Of a stretch of 64,000 bases of DNA, positions 17,497 to 26,487 are shown piece by piece (position 1 is the first letter of the stretch; each line of letters starts with the position of its first letter). The stretch lies in contig NZ_SOFE01000001.1 of assembly GCF_004402405.1 (NCBI RefSeq), positions 211,370 through 275,369 on the forward strand, read 5' to 3'. The DNA is from Cryobacterium levicorallinum. Its GTDB lineage: Bacteria > Actinomycetota > Actinomycetes > Actinomycetales > Microbacteriaceae. A program made the position numbers and the translations under genes. Under the pieces are notes generated by a model that had not been told where the DNA came from, made no database searches, and saw only the letters and a list, made by a program, of their open reading frames with translations.

Positions 17497-18257
17497 TGAG
17501 TACCGCCACGATCGACAACAAGCCCATCGTTCCCGAAGAGATCAAGTCGTTCACCGCCACGATAATCGTGCGTCGGTTCAACCCCGAGGTCGACGACGAA
17601 CCGCACTGGCAGGACTTCGACGTGCAGCTCTACCCGACCGACCGGGTGCTCGACGCGCTGCATAAGATCAAGTGGGAGCAGGATGGTTCACTGACCTTCC
17701 GTCGTTCCTGCGCGCACGGGGTCTGCGGTTCGGATGCGATGCGCATCAACGGCCGCAACCGCCTGGCCTGCAAGACGCTCATGAAGGACCTCGACGTCAC
17801 GAAGCCGATCTACGTGGAGGCCATCAAGGGCCTTCCGCTGGAGAAGGACCTCATCGTTGACATGGAGCCGTTCTTCGCGTCGTTCAAAGAGGTGCAGCCG
17901 TTCCTCATGAACAGCGTCACCCCGGTCAAGGGCAAGGAACGCATTCAGACCGTCGCCCAGCGCGCGCGCTTCGACGACACGACGAAATGTATTCTCTGCG
18001 CCGCCTGCACCTCGGCCTGCCCGGTGTTCTGGACCGACGGCCAGTACTTCGGCCCAGCCGCCATCGTGAACGCCCACCGCTTCATCTTCGATTCGCGGGA
18101 CGATGGCGCCCAGGTGCGCCTCGACATCCTCAATGACAAAGAGGGCGTGTGGCGTTGCCGCACGACCTTCAACTGCACGGATGCCTGCCCTCGCGGCATC
18201 CAGGTGACCCAGGCTATCGCCGAGGTCAAGCAGGCCATCATGCGCGGCAAGGCTTAA
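17496..18257 (+). CDS. sdhB: succinate dehydrogenase iron-sulfur subunit
   Basis: 253-residue electron-transfer subunit carrying three clusters. The [2Fe-2S] ligands lie in RRSCAHGVCGSDAMRING, and the ferredoxin-like part has CILCAACTSACP and NCTDACPRGIQVTQAI for the [4Fe-4S] and [3Fe-4S] centres. Starts at a GTG overlapping the sdhA stop, implying coupled translation. Last gene of the operon, followed by a strong hairpin terminator. Confidence 0.96.
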   Translation: MSTATIDNKPIVPEEIKSFTATIIVRRFNPEVDDEPHWQDFDVQLYPTDRVLDALHKIKWEQDGSLTFRRSCAHGVCGSDAMRINGRNRLACKTLMKDLDVTKPIYVEAIKGLPLEKDLIVDMEPFFASFKEVQPFLMNSVTPVKGKERIQTVAQRARFDDTTKCILCAACTSACPVFWTDGQYFGPAAIVNAHRFIFDSRDDGAQVRLDILNDKEGVWRCRTTFNCTDACPRGIQVTQAIAEVKQAIMRGKA

Positions 18258-18272
18258 CTGCCTTCTTATAGG

Positions 18273-18307
18273 AAAGACACCCCCGTCACTTCGACGGGGG
18301 TGTCTTT
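18273..18307 (+). terminator. rho-independent terminator of the sdh operon
   Basis: A perfect 15-bp stem (18273-18287 with 18293-18307) closes a 5-nt loop ACTTC, 15 nt after the sdhB stop. The stem itself ends in TTT. The following gene begins only 15 nt further on, so that gene's promoter must overlap the terminator, or it depends on readthrough. Confidence 0.85.
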
Positions 18308-18322
18308 GGTTAAGCTGACACT

Positions 18323-19396
18323 GTGAAAGAGCTTGTAGCCCGCATCCTCACCTGGCGACCCGTGCGGGTGGTGACCCACTTCAACAACGTGGGTGGCAGC
18401 ATCCTCGCCGCTGGAATGTCCTATCAGGCGATCTTCGCCATTTTCGCGGCTGTCTGGGTGGGCTTTTCGATTGCGGGGCTCTTTCTGACCGCGAATCAGG
18501 GTCTGCTGAACGCGCTCTACGCGATCATCAACCAGTCGATTCCGGGACTGATCGGCACCGACGGCATTATCGACCCCGAGCTACTCGCCACCGCCGGCAT
18601 TCTCACCTGGACCGGAGCAATCGCCCTGGTCGGACTGCTGCTGACCGCGCTCGGCTGGCTGTCGGCGACGGCGCAGGCGGTGCGCACCGTCTTTGACATG
18701 CCGCAGCAGACGACGTTCTTTTTGCTGGTCAAGCTGCGCGAGCTCGGCCTCGGGCTGGTCTTCGGCCTGGCCCTCGTGTTGTCGGCGATCGTCTCGCTCG
18801 CGAGCACCGCGCTGCTCGGCCTGCTCTTTGGCATCTTTCAGATACCGCAGGACTCGTTCTTCTACGAAGCCTCGGCCCGCGCCATCGGCCTGGCCGTCGT
18901 GCTCGTCATCGATACTTTCACCCTAGCGGCCCTGTTCCGGGTGTTGTCGCGGGTACGCATTCCGGTACGGCGGTTGTTCGCCGGCGCGCTGCTGGGCGGG
19001 TTGGCGCTCGGCCTACTCAAAATTCTCGGTGGTGCGCTACTCGGCGGCGCCAGCCGCAACCCGCTGCTGGCGACCTTTGCGGTAATCATCGGGCTACTGA
19101 TCTGGTTCAACCTGGTGAGCACGGTCACGTTGATCGCGGCGTCGTGGATTGCGGTGGGGATGGACGATGCGGGGATTCCGCCCCACACGCTCAGCGCCGA
19201 TGAGGCGGCGGAAGACCAAGCGCAGCGGATGCACGATGCCCTGAGGCTGACCGCGCAGGCCGAGCTCACCGCCGCCAGAGCGGATCTCGATGCCTCGCCC
19301 TGGTATGCCCGGTGGGGTGCCCGGCGGCGGCTCAGGGCTGCCGAAGCTGTCGTCGAAGGCTTTGCCCGGGCAGATGCGGCGGACACCCCAAACTAG
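18323..19396 (+). CDS. YihY/virulence factor BrkB family membrane protein
   Basis: 357 residues with about six transmembrane helices. SILAAGMSYQAIFAIFAAVW near residues 28-50 and FLLVKLRELGLGL match the conserved core of the YihY/BrkB family. The C-terminal roughly 75 residues are hydrophilic and rich in Ala, Glu and Arg. The function of the family is unsettled; earlier naming as ribonuclease BN is known to be wrong for this membrane group. GTG start at 18323. It is followed at 9 nt by exonuclease III. Confidence 0.82.
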   Translation: MKELVARILTWRPVRVVTHFNNVGGSILAAGMSYQAIFAIFAAVWVGFSIAGLFLTANQGLLNALYAIINQSIPGLIGTDGIIDPELLATAGILTWTGAIALVGLLLTALGWLSATAQAVRTVFDMPQQTTFFLLVKLRELGLGLVFGLALVLSAIVSLASTALLGLLFGIFQIPQDSFFYEASARAIGLAVVLVIDTFTLAALFRVLSRVRIPVRRLFAGALLGGLALGLLKILGGALLGGASRNPLLATFAVIIGLLIWFNLVSTVTLIAASWIAVGMDDAGIPPHTLSADEAAEDQAQRMHDALRLTAQAELTAARADLDASPWYARWGARRRLRAAEAVVEGFARADAADTPN

Positions 19397-19405
19397 ACTT
19401 GACCC

Positions 19406-20263
19406 ATGTCTGCAGCCAAACCTCTCCGCATTGCCAGCATCAACACGAACGGGGTACGAGCCGCGTACCGCAAGGGAATGGGCGACTGGCTGAATGCCCG
19501 TGACATCGACATTCTGGCCATCCAAGAGGTGCGTGCATCCACCGAAGACCTCGAGGGGCTGCTCGGCCCGGACTGGAATATTCTGCACGACGCCGCCACC
19601 GCCAAGGGCCGCGCCGGGGTTGCCCTGGCAAGCCGCGCGGGGGCATCCATTCATCGCGTTGCCCTCGGTGCTGAGGAATTCGACAGCGCCGGCCGCTGGC
19701 TCGAAGCCGACTACGAGGTCAACGGCCAGATCATCACCGTGGTGAGCACGTATGTGCACTCCGGCGAGACGGACACTCCCAAGCAGGTGGAGAAGTACAA
19801 GTTTCTGGACGCCATGATCGCTCGGCTGCCGGAGCTGAGCACGCACAGCCCGCTCGCGCTCGTGCTCGGCGATCTCAACGTCGGGCACCGCACGCTCGAC
19901 ATTAAGAACTGGCGCGGCAACAAGAAGCATGCCGGTTTTCTGCCGGAGGAGCGTGAGTATTTCGACCGTATTCTCGGCGCTGAAGGCGACGATTTGTACA
20001 ACGCGGGCGCCGGACTCGGCTGGGTGGACGTCGGACGCAAGTGGGCCGGCGAGGTTGAGGGTCCATACACCTGGTGGTCTCAGCGCGGCCAGGCATTCGA
20101 CAACGACACCGGATGGCGATTGGACTACCACCTGGCCAGCCCGGAGCTGGCGGCATCCGTGGTGTCGTATGCGGTCGACCGGGCCGCAGCGTACGACCAG
20201 CGTTGGAGCGACCACTCCCCCGTCGTTGTCGACTATGACCTTTCTGGAGCGTTGAACTCATGA
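19406..20263 (+). CDS. xthA: exodeoxyribonuclease III
   Basis: 285-residue AP endonuclease/3'-exonuclease of the EEP superfamily. The metal-binding N-terminus is [12 protein letters not shown] with the catalytic glutamate in [15 protein letters not shown] provides the Asp/Asn pair, GWVDVGRKW follows, and LDYHLAS...DHSPVVVDY carries the terminal Asp-His. It acts in base excision repair. Its stop overlaps the trpS start (ATGA), so the two are probably translated together. Confidence 0.93.
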   Translation: MSAAKPLRIASINTNGVRAAYRKGMGDWLNARDIDILAIQEVRASTEDLEGLLGPDWNILHDAATAKGRAGVALASRAGASIHRVALGAEEFDSAGRWLEADYEVNGQIITVVSTYVHSGETDTPKQVEKYKFLDAMIARLPELSTHSPLALVLGDLNVGHRTLDIKNWRGNKKHAGFLPEEREYFDRILGAEGDDLYNAGAGLGWVDVGRKWAGEVEGPYTWWSQRGQAFDNDTGWRLDYHLASPELAASVVSYAVDRAAAYDQRWSDHSPVVVDYDLSGALNS

Positions 20264-21264
20264 CCAAACCCCGCCTCTATTCGGGCATGCAGCCCTCCGC
20301 CGAGTCCCTGCAGATCGGCAACTACATTGGCGCGCTGCTGAACTGGAAGTCGCTGCAGCAGACCCACGACGCATTCTTCAGCATCGTCGACCTGCACGCG
20401 ATCACCGTCGCGCAGGAGCCTTTGAAGCTGCGGGAGAACACCCGCGGCACGGCGGCGCAATACATTGCGGCCGGGATCGACCCGTCGGCGTCGACGCTGT
20501 ATGTGCAGTCGCATGTCGCGGCGCACGCGCAGCTGGCCTGGGTACTGAACACCATCACCGGGTTCGGTGAGGCCAGCCGCATGACCCAGTTCAAGGACAA
20601 GTCCGCGCGGCACGGCGCCGACGCGACGACGGTGGGCCTGTTCGCCTACCCGACACTGATGGCGGCGGATATTCTGCTCTACCAGACCACGGTGGTGCCG
20701 GTCGGAGAGGACCAGCGCCAGCACGTTGAACTCACCCGCGACCTCGCGCTGCGCTTCAACTCACGGTTCGGCGACACCTTCACGATTCCCGAGGTGGCGA
20801 TCGTGAAGGAGACCGCGAAGATCTACGACCTGCAGAATCCCACGTCGAAAATGTCGAAGTCGGCCGAGTCGCACGCCGGAGTGATCTGGCTGCTCGACGA
20901 GCCCGGGGTCACCAGGAAGAAGATCATGCGGGCCGTGACGGATGCCGACGGCGGCGTGGTCTTCGACCGCGAGAACAAGCCGGGCGTGGCGAACCTGCTC
21001 ACGATTTACTCCGTGTTGGCCTCCCGCACGATCGAGTCGCTGGAGAACGAGTACGCCGGGCGAGGCTACGGCGATCTGAAGAAAAGTCTCGTCGAAGTTG
21101 TACTCGGCACCTTCGACCCGATTCGCGAGCGCGTCGCCGAGCTGCTCGGCGACCCGGCCGAACTCGACCGGGTGCTGGCGTCGAACGCCGCCCGGGCTGA
21201 CGCTGTAGCGAACGAAACCCTGGCCACCGTCTACGACCGCGTCGGCTTCCTCCCCCGCCGCTGA
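20260..21264 (+). CDS. trpS: tryptophanyl-tRNA synthetase
   Basis: 334-residue class I aminoacyl-tRNA synthetase charging tRNA-Trp. The HIGH-equivalent is [10 protein letters not shown] near residues 17-26 and the KMSKS loop is seen exactly as TSKMSKS near residue 200. DLHAITV and [21 protein letters not shown] form the tryptophan and ATP pocket. Full length for the bacterial type. The stop overlaps a possible ATG of the following HAD frame (CTGATG). Confidence 0.96.
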   Translation: MTKPRLYSGMQPSAESLQIGNYIGALLNWKSLQQTHDAFFSIVDLHAITVAQEPLKLRENTRGTAAQYIAAGIDPSASTLYVQSHVAAHAQLAWVLNTITGFGEASRMTQFKDKSARHGADATTVGLFAYPTLMAADILLYQTTVVPVGEDQRQHVELTRDLALRFNSRFGDTFTIPEVAIVKETAKIYDLQNPTSKMSKSAESHAGVIWLLDEPGVTRKKIMRAVTDADGGVVFDRENKPGVANLLTIYSVLASRTIESLENEYAGRGYGDLKKSLVEVVLGTFDPIRERVAELLGDPAELDRVLASNAARADAVANETLATVYDRVGFLPRR

Positions 21265-21292
21265 TGCCCGTCCCGAGCTCTGCGCCTGCTGG

Positions 21293-21349
21293 CGAGAGCG
21301 CAAAAAGTGCCCGATTGGACCCGTCAAACGGGCACTTTTTGCGCTCTCG
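21293..21349. repeat. palindromic hairpin repeat, copy A
   Basis: A perfect 21-bp stem (21293-21313 with 21329-21349) encloses a 15-nt loop. The arm reads CGAGAGCGCAAAAAGTGCCC plus G. It lies 28 nt after the trpS stop and directly before the phosphatase gene. The arms are shared with copies at 22056-22116 and 37885-37945. A U-rich run is built into the right arm, so it may terminate transcription in either direction. Confidence 0.8.
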
Positions 21350-21359
21350 GCGACCTGGG

Positions 21360-22055
21360 GTGGTGCTGTTCGACCTCGACGATACCCTGTTCGAGCACCG
21401 CGGAGCTGTGGCAGCGGGAATCCTGCTGCACCTCGACCGGATCGGCGGTGCATTCGCGACCGGCGACCGCAATGCAGCAATCGTGCTCTGGGACGCGCTC
21501 GAGGAGGAGCATTACCACTCCTACCTCGCCGGCGCTCTGGACTTTGCCGGCCAGCGGCGCGCCCGGGCCCAGGACTTCGCCGCATCGTTCGACATCTCGC
21601 TGACCGACGCCGAGGCCGACGCCTGGTTTGACGAGTACTTTCTGAGCTACCGGGCCAGTTGGCGGCTGCACGACGACGCGCTCCCCTGCCTCGACGCGCT
21701 GGCGGAGGTTCTGCCCGGGGTGCGCTTTGGCCTCATCACGAACGGCGACCCGGTGTTTCAGGGCGAGAAGATTCGGCGGGTCGGGCTGACCCACCGGTTC
21801 GAGCACGTCGTCACCTCCGGTGCTCTCGGCTTCGCCAAGCCGGACGCGCGCATCTTTCAGCACGCCTGCGCGCTGTTCGACATTCCGGTGGAGGGGGCGG
21901 TGTACGTGGGCGATCGGCTTCGCACGGATGCCGTGGGCGCGGCCGCTGCGGGGCTGACGGGTGTCTGGCTGGACCGCGCCGGCGCATCCGCTGCCCCCGT
22001 TGGAATCCTCCGTATCGAATCCCTCCACGACCTTCCGCCCCTATTGGCACAGTAA
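21360..22055 (+). CDS. HAD-superfamily hydrolase (phosphatase)
   Basis: About 231 residues from the GTG at 21360. Motif I is VVLFDLDDTLFEHR (nucleophile and acid Asp), motif II LITNGDP, motif III the lysine in GFAKPDARIF, and motif IV YVGDRLRTDAVGA. An alpha-helical cap between motifs I and II makes it a YjjG/YfnB-like phosphatase of small metabolites; the substrate is unknown. An ATG at 21264 overlapping the trpS stop would add 32 residues encoded by the palindromic repeat, with no family similarity, so the later start is preferred. Confidence 0.83.
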   Translation: MVLFDLDDTLFEHRGAVAAGILLHLDRIGGAFATGDRNAAIVLWDALEEEHYHSYLAGALDFAGQRRARAQDFAASFDISLTDAEADAWFDEYFLSYRASWRLHDDALPCLDALAEVLPGVRFGLITNGDPVFQGEKIRRVGLTHRFEHVVTSGALGFAKPDARIFQHACALFDIPVEGAVYVGDRLRTDAVGAAAAGLTGVWLDRAGASAAPVGILRIESLHDLPPLLAQ

Positions 22056-22116
22056 CGCGAGAGCGCAAAAAGAGCCCGATTGGATAGTCCAATCGGGCAC
22101 TTTTTGCGCTCTCGCG
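22056..22116. terminator. palindromic hairpin repeat, copy B (bidirectional terminator)
   Basis: Arms 22056-22084 and 22088-22116 pair over 29 bp with a single mismatch and a 3-nt loop. It begins the base after the phosphatase stop and ends 8 nt before the glpK stop, between convergent genes. The right arm holds TTTTT. The arms are nearly identical to copies A and C. Position and symmetry argue for termination in both directions. Confidence 0.82.
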
Positions 22117-22123
22117 AGAAGAG

Positions 22124-23638
22124 CTAGCGCACGTCTTCGTCTACCCAGTCGAGGGTCTTCGTTACGGCCTTCTTCCAGTTGCGCAGGAGGCGATCGGCCT
22201 CGTCCTTGTCCATGGACGGCTCCCAGCGGGAGTCCTCCTGCCAGTTGGCGCGGAGGTCGTCGAGGCCACTCCAGAAGCCGACGGCCAGGCCGGCCGCATA
22301 CGCGGCGCCCAGGGCGGTGGTCTCGGCGACGACCGGGCGCACGACGGGCACGCCAATAATGTCGGCCTGGAACTGCATGAGCAGGTCGTTGGCCGTGGCA
22401 CCACCGTCGACCTTGAGTTCGGTCAGCGGAACCCCGGAGTCGGCGTTGACCGCATCGAGCACCTCCCGCGTCTGGTACGCGATGGCCTCGAGCGCGGCGC
22501 GGGCGATGTGGCCCTTGTTCACGTAGCGGGTGAGACCGACCAGGGCGCCACGGGCATCCGACCGCCAGTACGGTGCGAACAGACCCGAGAAGGCCGGCAC
22601 GAAGTACGCCCCGCCGTTGTCCTTGACCGTCTTGGCGAGGTCTTCGATCTCGGAGGCGTTCTTGATGATGCCGAGCTGGTCCCGCATCCACTGCACGAGC
22701 GAACCGGTCACGGCGATCGATCCCTCGAGCGCGTAATGCACGGGGGCGTCGCCGAGCTTGTAGCCCACGGTCGTGAGCAGGCCGTTCTTGGAGTGGATGA
22801 TCTCGGTGCCGGTGTTGAAGATCAGAAAGTTTCCGGTGCCGTAGGTGTTCTTGGCCTCGCCCTGGTCGAACGCGGCCTGGCCGAAGGTCGCGGCCTGCTG
22901 GTCACCCAGGATGCCCGCAATCGGCACCTCGCGCAGCAGGCTGTGCCCGCTCGCGATGCCGTAGACCTCGGACGAGCTCTTGATCTCGGGCAGCATCGAC
23001 TTGGGCACGTCGAAGATGGCCAGGATCTCGTCGTTCCACTGCAGGGTTTCGAGGTCCATGAACATCGTGCGGCTGGCGTTGGTGACGTCGGTCGCGTGCA
23101 CGCCACCCTCGATGCCGCCGGTCAGGTTCCAGAGGACCCAGGAGTCGGTGGTACCGAACAGGAGGTCGCCGGCATCCGCTTTCGCGCGGGCGCCCTCGAC
23201 GTTCTCGAGGATCCAGACGATCTTGGTGCCGGAAAAATAGGTGGCCAGCGGCAAGCCGACCTTCTGCTTGAAACGCTCGACACCGCCGTCGGCCGCGAGG
23301 CGGTCGACGATTGCCTGGGTGCGGGTGTCCTGCCAGACGATGGCGTTGTAGACGGGCACGCCGGTGTTCTTGTCCCAGACGACAGCGGTTTCGCGCTGAT
23401 TGGTGATGCCGATGGCCTCGATGTCGTGCCGGGTGATGTTCGCTTTGGACAGCGCCTGGCCGATGGCCTCACGGGTGTTGTCCCAGATTTCTTTCGGGTC
23501 GTGCTCGACCCAGCCGGCCTGCGGCAGAATCTGCTCGTGCTCAAGCTGACCGGTCGAAATGATCGACCCGGCCTTGTCGAAGATGATCGCGCGGGAACTC
23601 GTGGTTCCCTGGTCGATGGCGAGAACGTACTTGGCCAT
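22124..23638 (-). CDS. glpK: glycerol kinase
   Basis: 504-residue FGGY-family kinase phosphorylating glycerol to sn-glycerol-3-phosphate. The N-terminal [16 protein letters not shown] binds phosphate, [27 protein letters not shown] is the substrate region (given here in parts), and [15 protein letters not shown] and [11 protein letters not shown] are the C-terminal ATP-site signatures. AAAGGAG precedes the ATG. It follows glpF by 71 nt and ends against the copy B hairpin. Confidence 0.96.
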   Translation of the reverse strand: MAKYVLAIDQGTTSSRAIIFDKAGSIISTGQLEHEQILPQAGWVEHDPKEIWDNTREAIGQALSKANITRHDIEAIGITNQRETAVVWDKNTGVPVYNAIVWQDTRTQAIVDRLAADGGVERFKQKVGLPLATYFSGTKIVWILENVEGARAKADAGDLLFGTTDSWVLWNLTGGIEGGVHATDVTNASRTMFMDLETLQWNDEILAIFDVPKSMLPEIKSSSEVYGIASGHSLLREVPIAGILGDQQAATFGQAAFDQGEAKNTYGTGNFLIFNTGTEIIHSKNGLLTTVGYKLGDAPVHYALEGSIAVTGSLVQWMRDQLGIIKNASEIEDLAKTVKDNGGAYFVPAFSGLFAPYWRSDARGALVGLTRYVNKGHIARAALEAIAYQTREVLDAVNADSGVPLTELKVDGGATANDLLMQFQADIIGVPVVRPVVAETTALGAAYAAGLAVGFWSGLDDLRANWQEDSRWEPSMDKDEADRLLRNWKKAVTKTLDWVDEDVR

Positions 23639-23709
23639 TTGTAACTCCTTTGTTGTTCCAGGTGGGATGAATCAGTTTAAAGCGGATGCTGCAGAATGCG
23701 TCGACAGGG

Positions 23710-24468
23710 TTAGCCCAGGATGGGCAGCAGCACACCAGAGGAGGCACCGGCGAGCACGCCGCCGATGATCGGGCCGACGACGGGTACCCAGGAATACGAC
23801 CAGTCGCTTGAGCCCTTGCCCTTGATCGGCAGCAGGAAGTGCGCGATGCGGGGGCCGAGGTCACGCGCCGGGTTGATGGCGTAGCCGGTGGGCCCACCGA
23901 GCGAGGCGCCGATCGCGATCACGAGCAGGGCCACCGGCAGTGCACCGAGGGCCGCGAGCCCGCCGCCGTCGCCGTTGCGGCCGAAGCCGATGACGACGAA
24001 AACCAGCACGAAGGTGCCGATGATTTCGGTGACCAGGTTCCAACCGTAGGAGCGGATGGCCGGCCCGGTCGAGAAGACACCGAGCTTGTTGGCGGCTTCC
24101 GGCTCCTGATCGAAGTGCTGCTTGTAGGCAAGCCAGACCACGACAGCACCGAGGATCGCGCCGATCATCTGCGCGCCGATATAGGTCATGATCGACACGA
24201 AGTTGACCGGAACGCCGGAGCCGAACGTGTCGGCGCCGCTCGCGACAAGGCCGAGCGTGACGGCCGGGTTCAGGTGCGCGCCCGAGTTGTACGCGGCGAT
24301 GACACCGGCGTAGACCGCGAGGCCCCAGCCGATGGTGACCATGAGAAAACCGCCGCCAAAGCCCTTGTTCTTGGCGAGCGCGACGTTGGCGACCACGCCA
24401 CAGCCGAGGAGTACGAGGATGGCCGTTCCCACGACCTCTGACATAAATACGACACCGAGATTGTCCAC
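23710..24468 (-). CDS. glpF: glycerol uptake facilitator (MIP/aquaporin family)
   Basis: 252-residue channel with six transmembrane helices and the two half-helix NPA motifs, AHLNPAVTLG near residue 68 and GYAINPARDLGPR near residue 205. The aspartate after the second NPA (NPARD) marks a glyceroporin rather than a water-selective aquaporin. GTG start at 24468 with GAAAGG upstream. It lies between glpD and glpK and supplies intracellular glycerol. Confidence 0.93.
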   Translation of the reverse strand: MDNLGVVFMSEVVGTAILVLLGCGVVANVALAKNKGFGGGFLMVTIGWGLAVYAGVIAAYNSGAHLNPAVTLGLVASGADTFGSGVPVNFVSIMTYIGAQMIGAILGAVVVWLAYKQHFDQEPEAANKLGVFSTGPAIRSYGWNLVTEIIGTFVLVFVVIGFGRNGDGGGLAALGALPVALLVIAIGASLGGPTGYAINPARDLGPRIAHFLLPIKGKGSSDWSYSWVPVVGPIIGGVLAGASSGVLLPILG

Positions 24469-24633
24469 ATTGACCTTTCAGATGGGGTGCTGCCGACTGA
24501 CCTAATTGTCGAGTGCGACGGTCGTGCTGTTTGTTACCTGTGTAAAAACGTATCGGCGCCCGGCCCGGCGATGGTCGCTTTGAGCTGCACGTTTGTGCAG
24601 ATTGTCGGCAATCGCCGGCCAGGGCCGAACGCG

Positions 24634-26376
24634 TCAGGCGACGCGAATGGGAGTTTGGCTGACCGGGGCCAGCGTGACCCCGTGCACGTCGCTCAGGATG
24701 CTGCGGGCCAGCTCGATCTCTTCGGCCAGCCGCCCAGCATCCCACCCCAAAACCGGGGCGACGACACCGCTGAGCTCCTCGATCAGCGGCGTGGTGACGT
24801 ATCCGACGAAGGCCATGCTGGTGCGACGCAGCAGCACGTCGATCAGGCGCACGACACTCTCGGTTGAGGCCAAAAACTCGATCTCGCGCCGGCTATAGGC
24901 GGAGTTTTGTACGAGCGGGGCATCCGCTGGAGCGGTCGGGTCGGTGAGAAAGTCGATGACCTCGCTCGCGCGGGTGCCGTACCGGGCGAGCAGGGCTGCG
25001 GCGCGGTCTGCGCCCACTTCGTCACCGTGGGCGGTGACCCAGACCTGGTGGGCGGCATCCGTTGCAGGGAAGTTGCGTCCGCCGCCGATGGCCAGGCCCT
25101 CGGTGGAGACGGTGCGCGGCAGGCCGAGCAGCTTCAGGATGTCGGTACTCAGGTGCTCGGCCAGGGCGCGGAAGGTGGTCCATTTGCCGCCGACCAGGCT
25201 GAGCAGGGTGCCGTCTTCGGTACCGGCGCGGGGCAGCGGACGCGACTCGATGCGGTAGTCGCGGGAGACGAATCCGGGGGCTTCTTCGTCGTGGCGCGGG
25301 AGCGGGCGTACGCCGGCGAAGCGGAACACGATGTGCGAACGGTCGACCTTCACGGTTGGGAAAACGTGCGCGACCAGGTCGAAGAAGTAGTCGATCTCGT
25401 CTTCGGTGCAGCGAATCGGCTTGCTCATGTCGTGTTCGAGGTCGGTGGTGCCGACCAGAACGCGGCCCTTGAGCGGGTAGATCAGCACGATGCGGCCGTC
25501 TTCGTGTTCGAAGAAGATCTCGCGGCCACCGGTCGCCGCGAGCAGCTCCGGGTTGTCGAGGACGATATGGGAGCCCTTGGTGCCGCCCATGAACGTGCTC
25601 GGCTGCCCGAGAGCGGTGTTGGTCAGGTCGGTCCATGGCCCGCTCGTGTTGACGACGACATCTGCTGTGAAGGTGAACTCTTCGCCGGTGATGCTGTTGC
25701 GCAGCAGCACGCCGTTCTCACTCATGCCCGCGGCTTCGACGTAGTTGGCGGCGCGAGCATGCGGGCCAGCGTCGAGGCCGTCGCGCAGCACGTCGAGGGC
25801 GAGGCGCTCAGGGTCGTGCATCGCGGCGTCGTAGTACGTTGCCGTGTACTTGAGGCCGGGGTTCAGCAGCGGCAGAGCGGCGAGCGCCTGACCGCGACCC
25901 TTGAACTCGTGACGCGGCACCGAACCGCCGTCGCGGGAGAAGGCGTCGTAGATCATCATGCCGAGTTTGATCAGCAGGGCGCCACGCTCCACGTGCTTGG
26001 AACCCTGCTTGTGGGTGAGGAAACGCAGCGGCGCGGCCATCACTCCGGAGAAGGTGGAAAAGATGGGGATGGTGGTCTGCAGCGGCTTGACGTAGTGCGG
26101 CGCGATCTTGAGCAGGCCGTTGCGCTCGGTCACCGACTCCTTGACCAGGCGGAACTCGCCGTTTTCGAGATAGCGCACCCCGCCGTGGATCATGTGCGAG
26201 CTCGCCGACGAGGCGCCGGAGACGAAGTCGTTCTTCTCGACGATGACCACGTCAACGCCCTGCAGGGCCAGATCGCGGAAGGTTGCGATGCCATTGATGC
26301 CGGCGCCGATAATGAGCACCTGGGCGTTGGGACGATCGTTGAGTGCCGACGAAGTTTGTGAGTTTAAGAACGACAT
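24634..26376 (-). CDS. glpD: aerobic glycerol-3-phosphate dehydrogenase
   Basis: 580-residue FAD enzyme oxidising glycerol-3-phosphate to DHAP at the membrane. The FAD fold is VLIIGAGINGIATFRDLAL, followed by SGASSASSHMIHGGVRYLE, the GlpA/GlpD signature. The C-terminal DAO_C domain ends with the SRREIEFLAST segment. Start at 26376 is set by AGAGGTGA 7 nt upstream; a longer open frame reaching 26739 runs into the divergent regulator and is rejected. First gene of glpD-glpF-glpK, 165 nt before glpF. Confidence 0.94.
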   Translation of the reverse strand: MSFLNSQTSSALNDRPNAQVLIIGAGINGIATFRDLALQGVDVVIVEKNDFVSGASSASSHMIHGGVRYLENGEFRLVKESVTERNGLLKIAPHYVKPLQTTIPIFSTFSGVMAAPLRFLTHKQGSKHVERGALLIKLGMMIYDAFSRDGGSVPRHEFKGRGQALAALPLLNPGLKYTATYYDAAMHDPERLALDVLRDGLDAGPHARAANYVEAAGMSENGVLLRNSITGEEFTFTADVVVNTSGPWTDLTNTALGQPSTFMGGTKGSHIVLDNPELLAATGGREIFFEHEDGRIVLIYPLKGRVLVGTTDLEHDMSKPIRCTEDEIDYFFDLVAHVFPTVKVDRSHIVFRFAGVRPLPRHDEEAPGFVSRDYRIESRPLPRAGTEDGTLLSLVGGKWTTFRALAEHLSTDILKLLGLPRTVSTEGLAIGGGRNFPATDAAHQVWVTAHGDEVGADRAAALLARYGTRASEVIDFLTDPTAPADAPLVQNSAYSRREIEFLASTESVVRLIDVLLRRTSMAFVGYVTTPLIEELSGVVAPVLGWDAGRLAEEIELARSILSDVHGVTLAPVSQTPIRVA

Positions 26377-26430
26377 TGTTGTCACCTCTGTCTGGGGCTT
26401 GCATTGCGACAAGCCATATGAATAAATACA

Positions 26431-26446
26431 GTCTGACAGTCCGACA
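26431..26446. promoter_or_regulatory. direct repeat in the glpD/regulator divergent region
   Basis: Two adjacent octamers GTCTGACA and GTCCGACA stand in the 111-bp space between glpD and the SorC-type regulator. The surrounding sequence is AT-rich for this genome (CATATGAATAAATACA just upstream), marking the likely divergent promoters. The octamers are candidates for the regulator's operator. Confidence 0.35.
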
Positions 26447-26487
26447 CAATTTCTCAACCGGATTGAACATACGTGCAAGGAGCCGTT

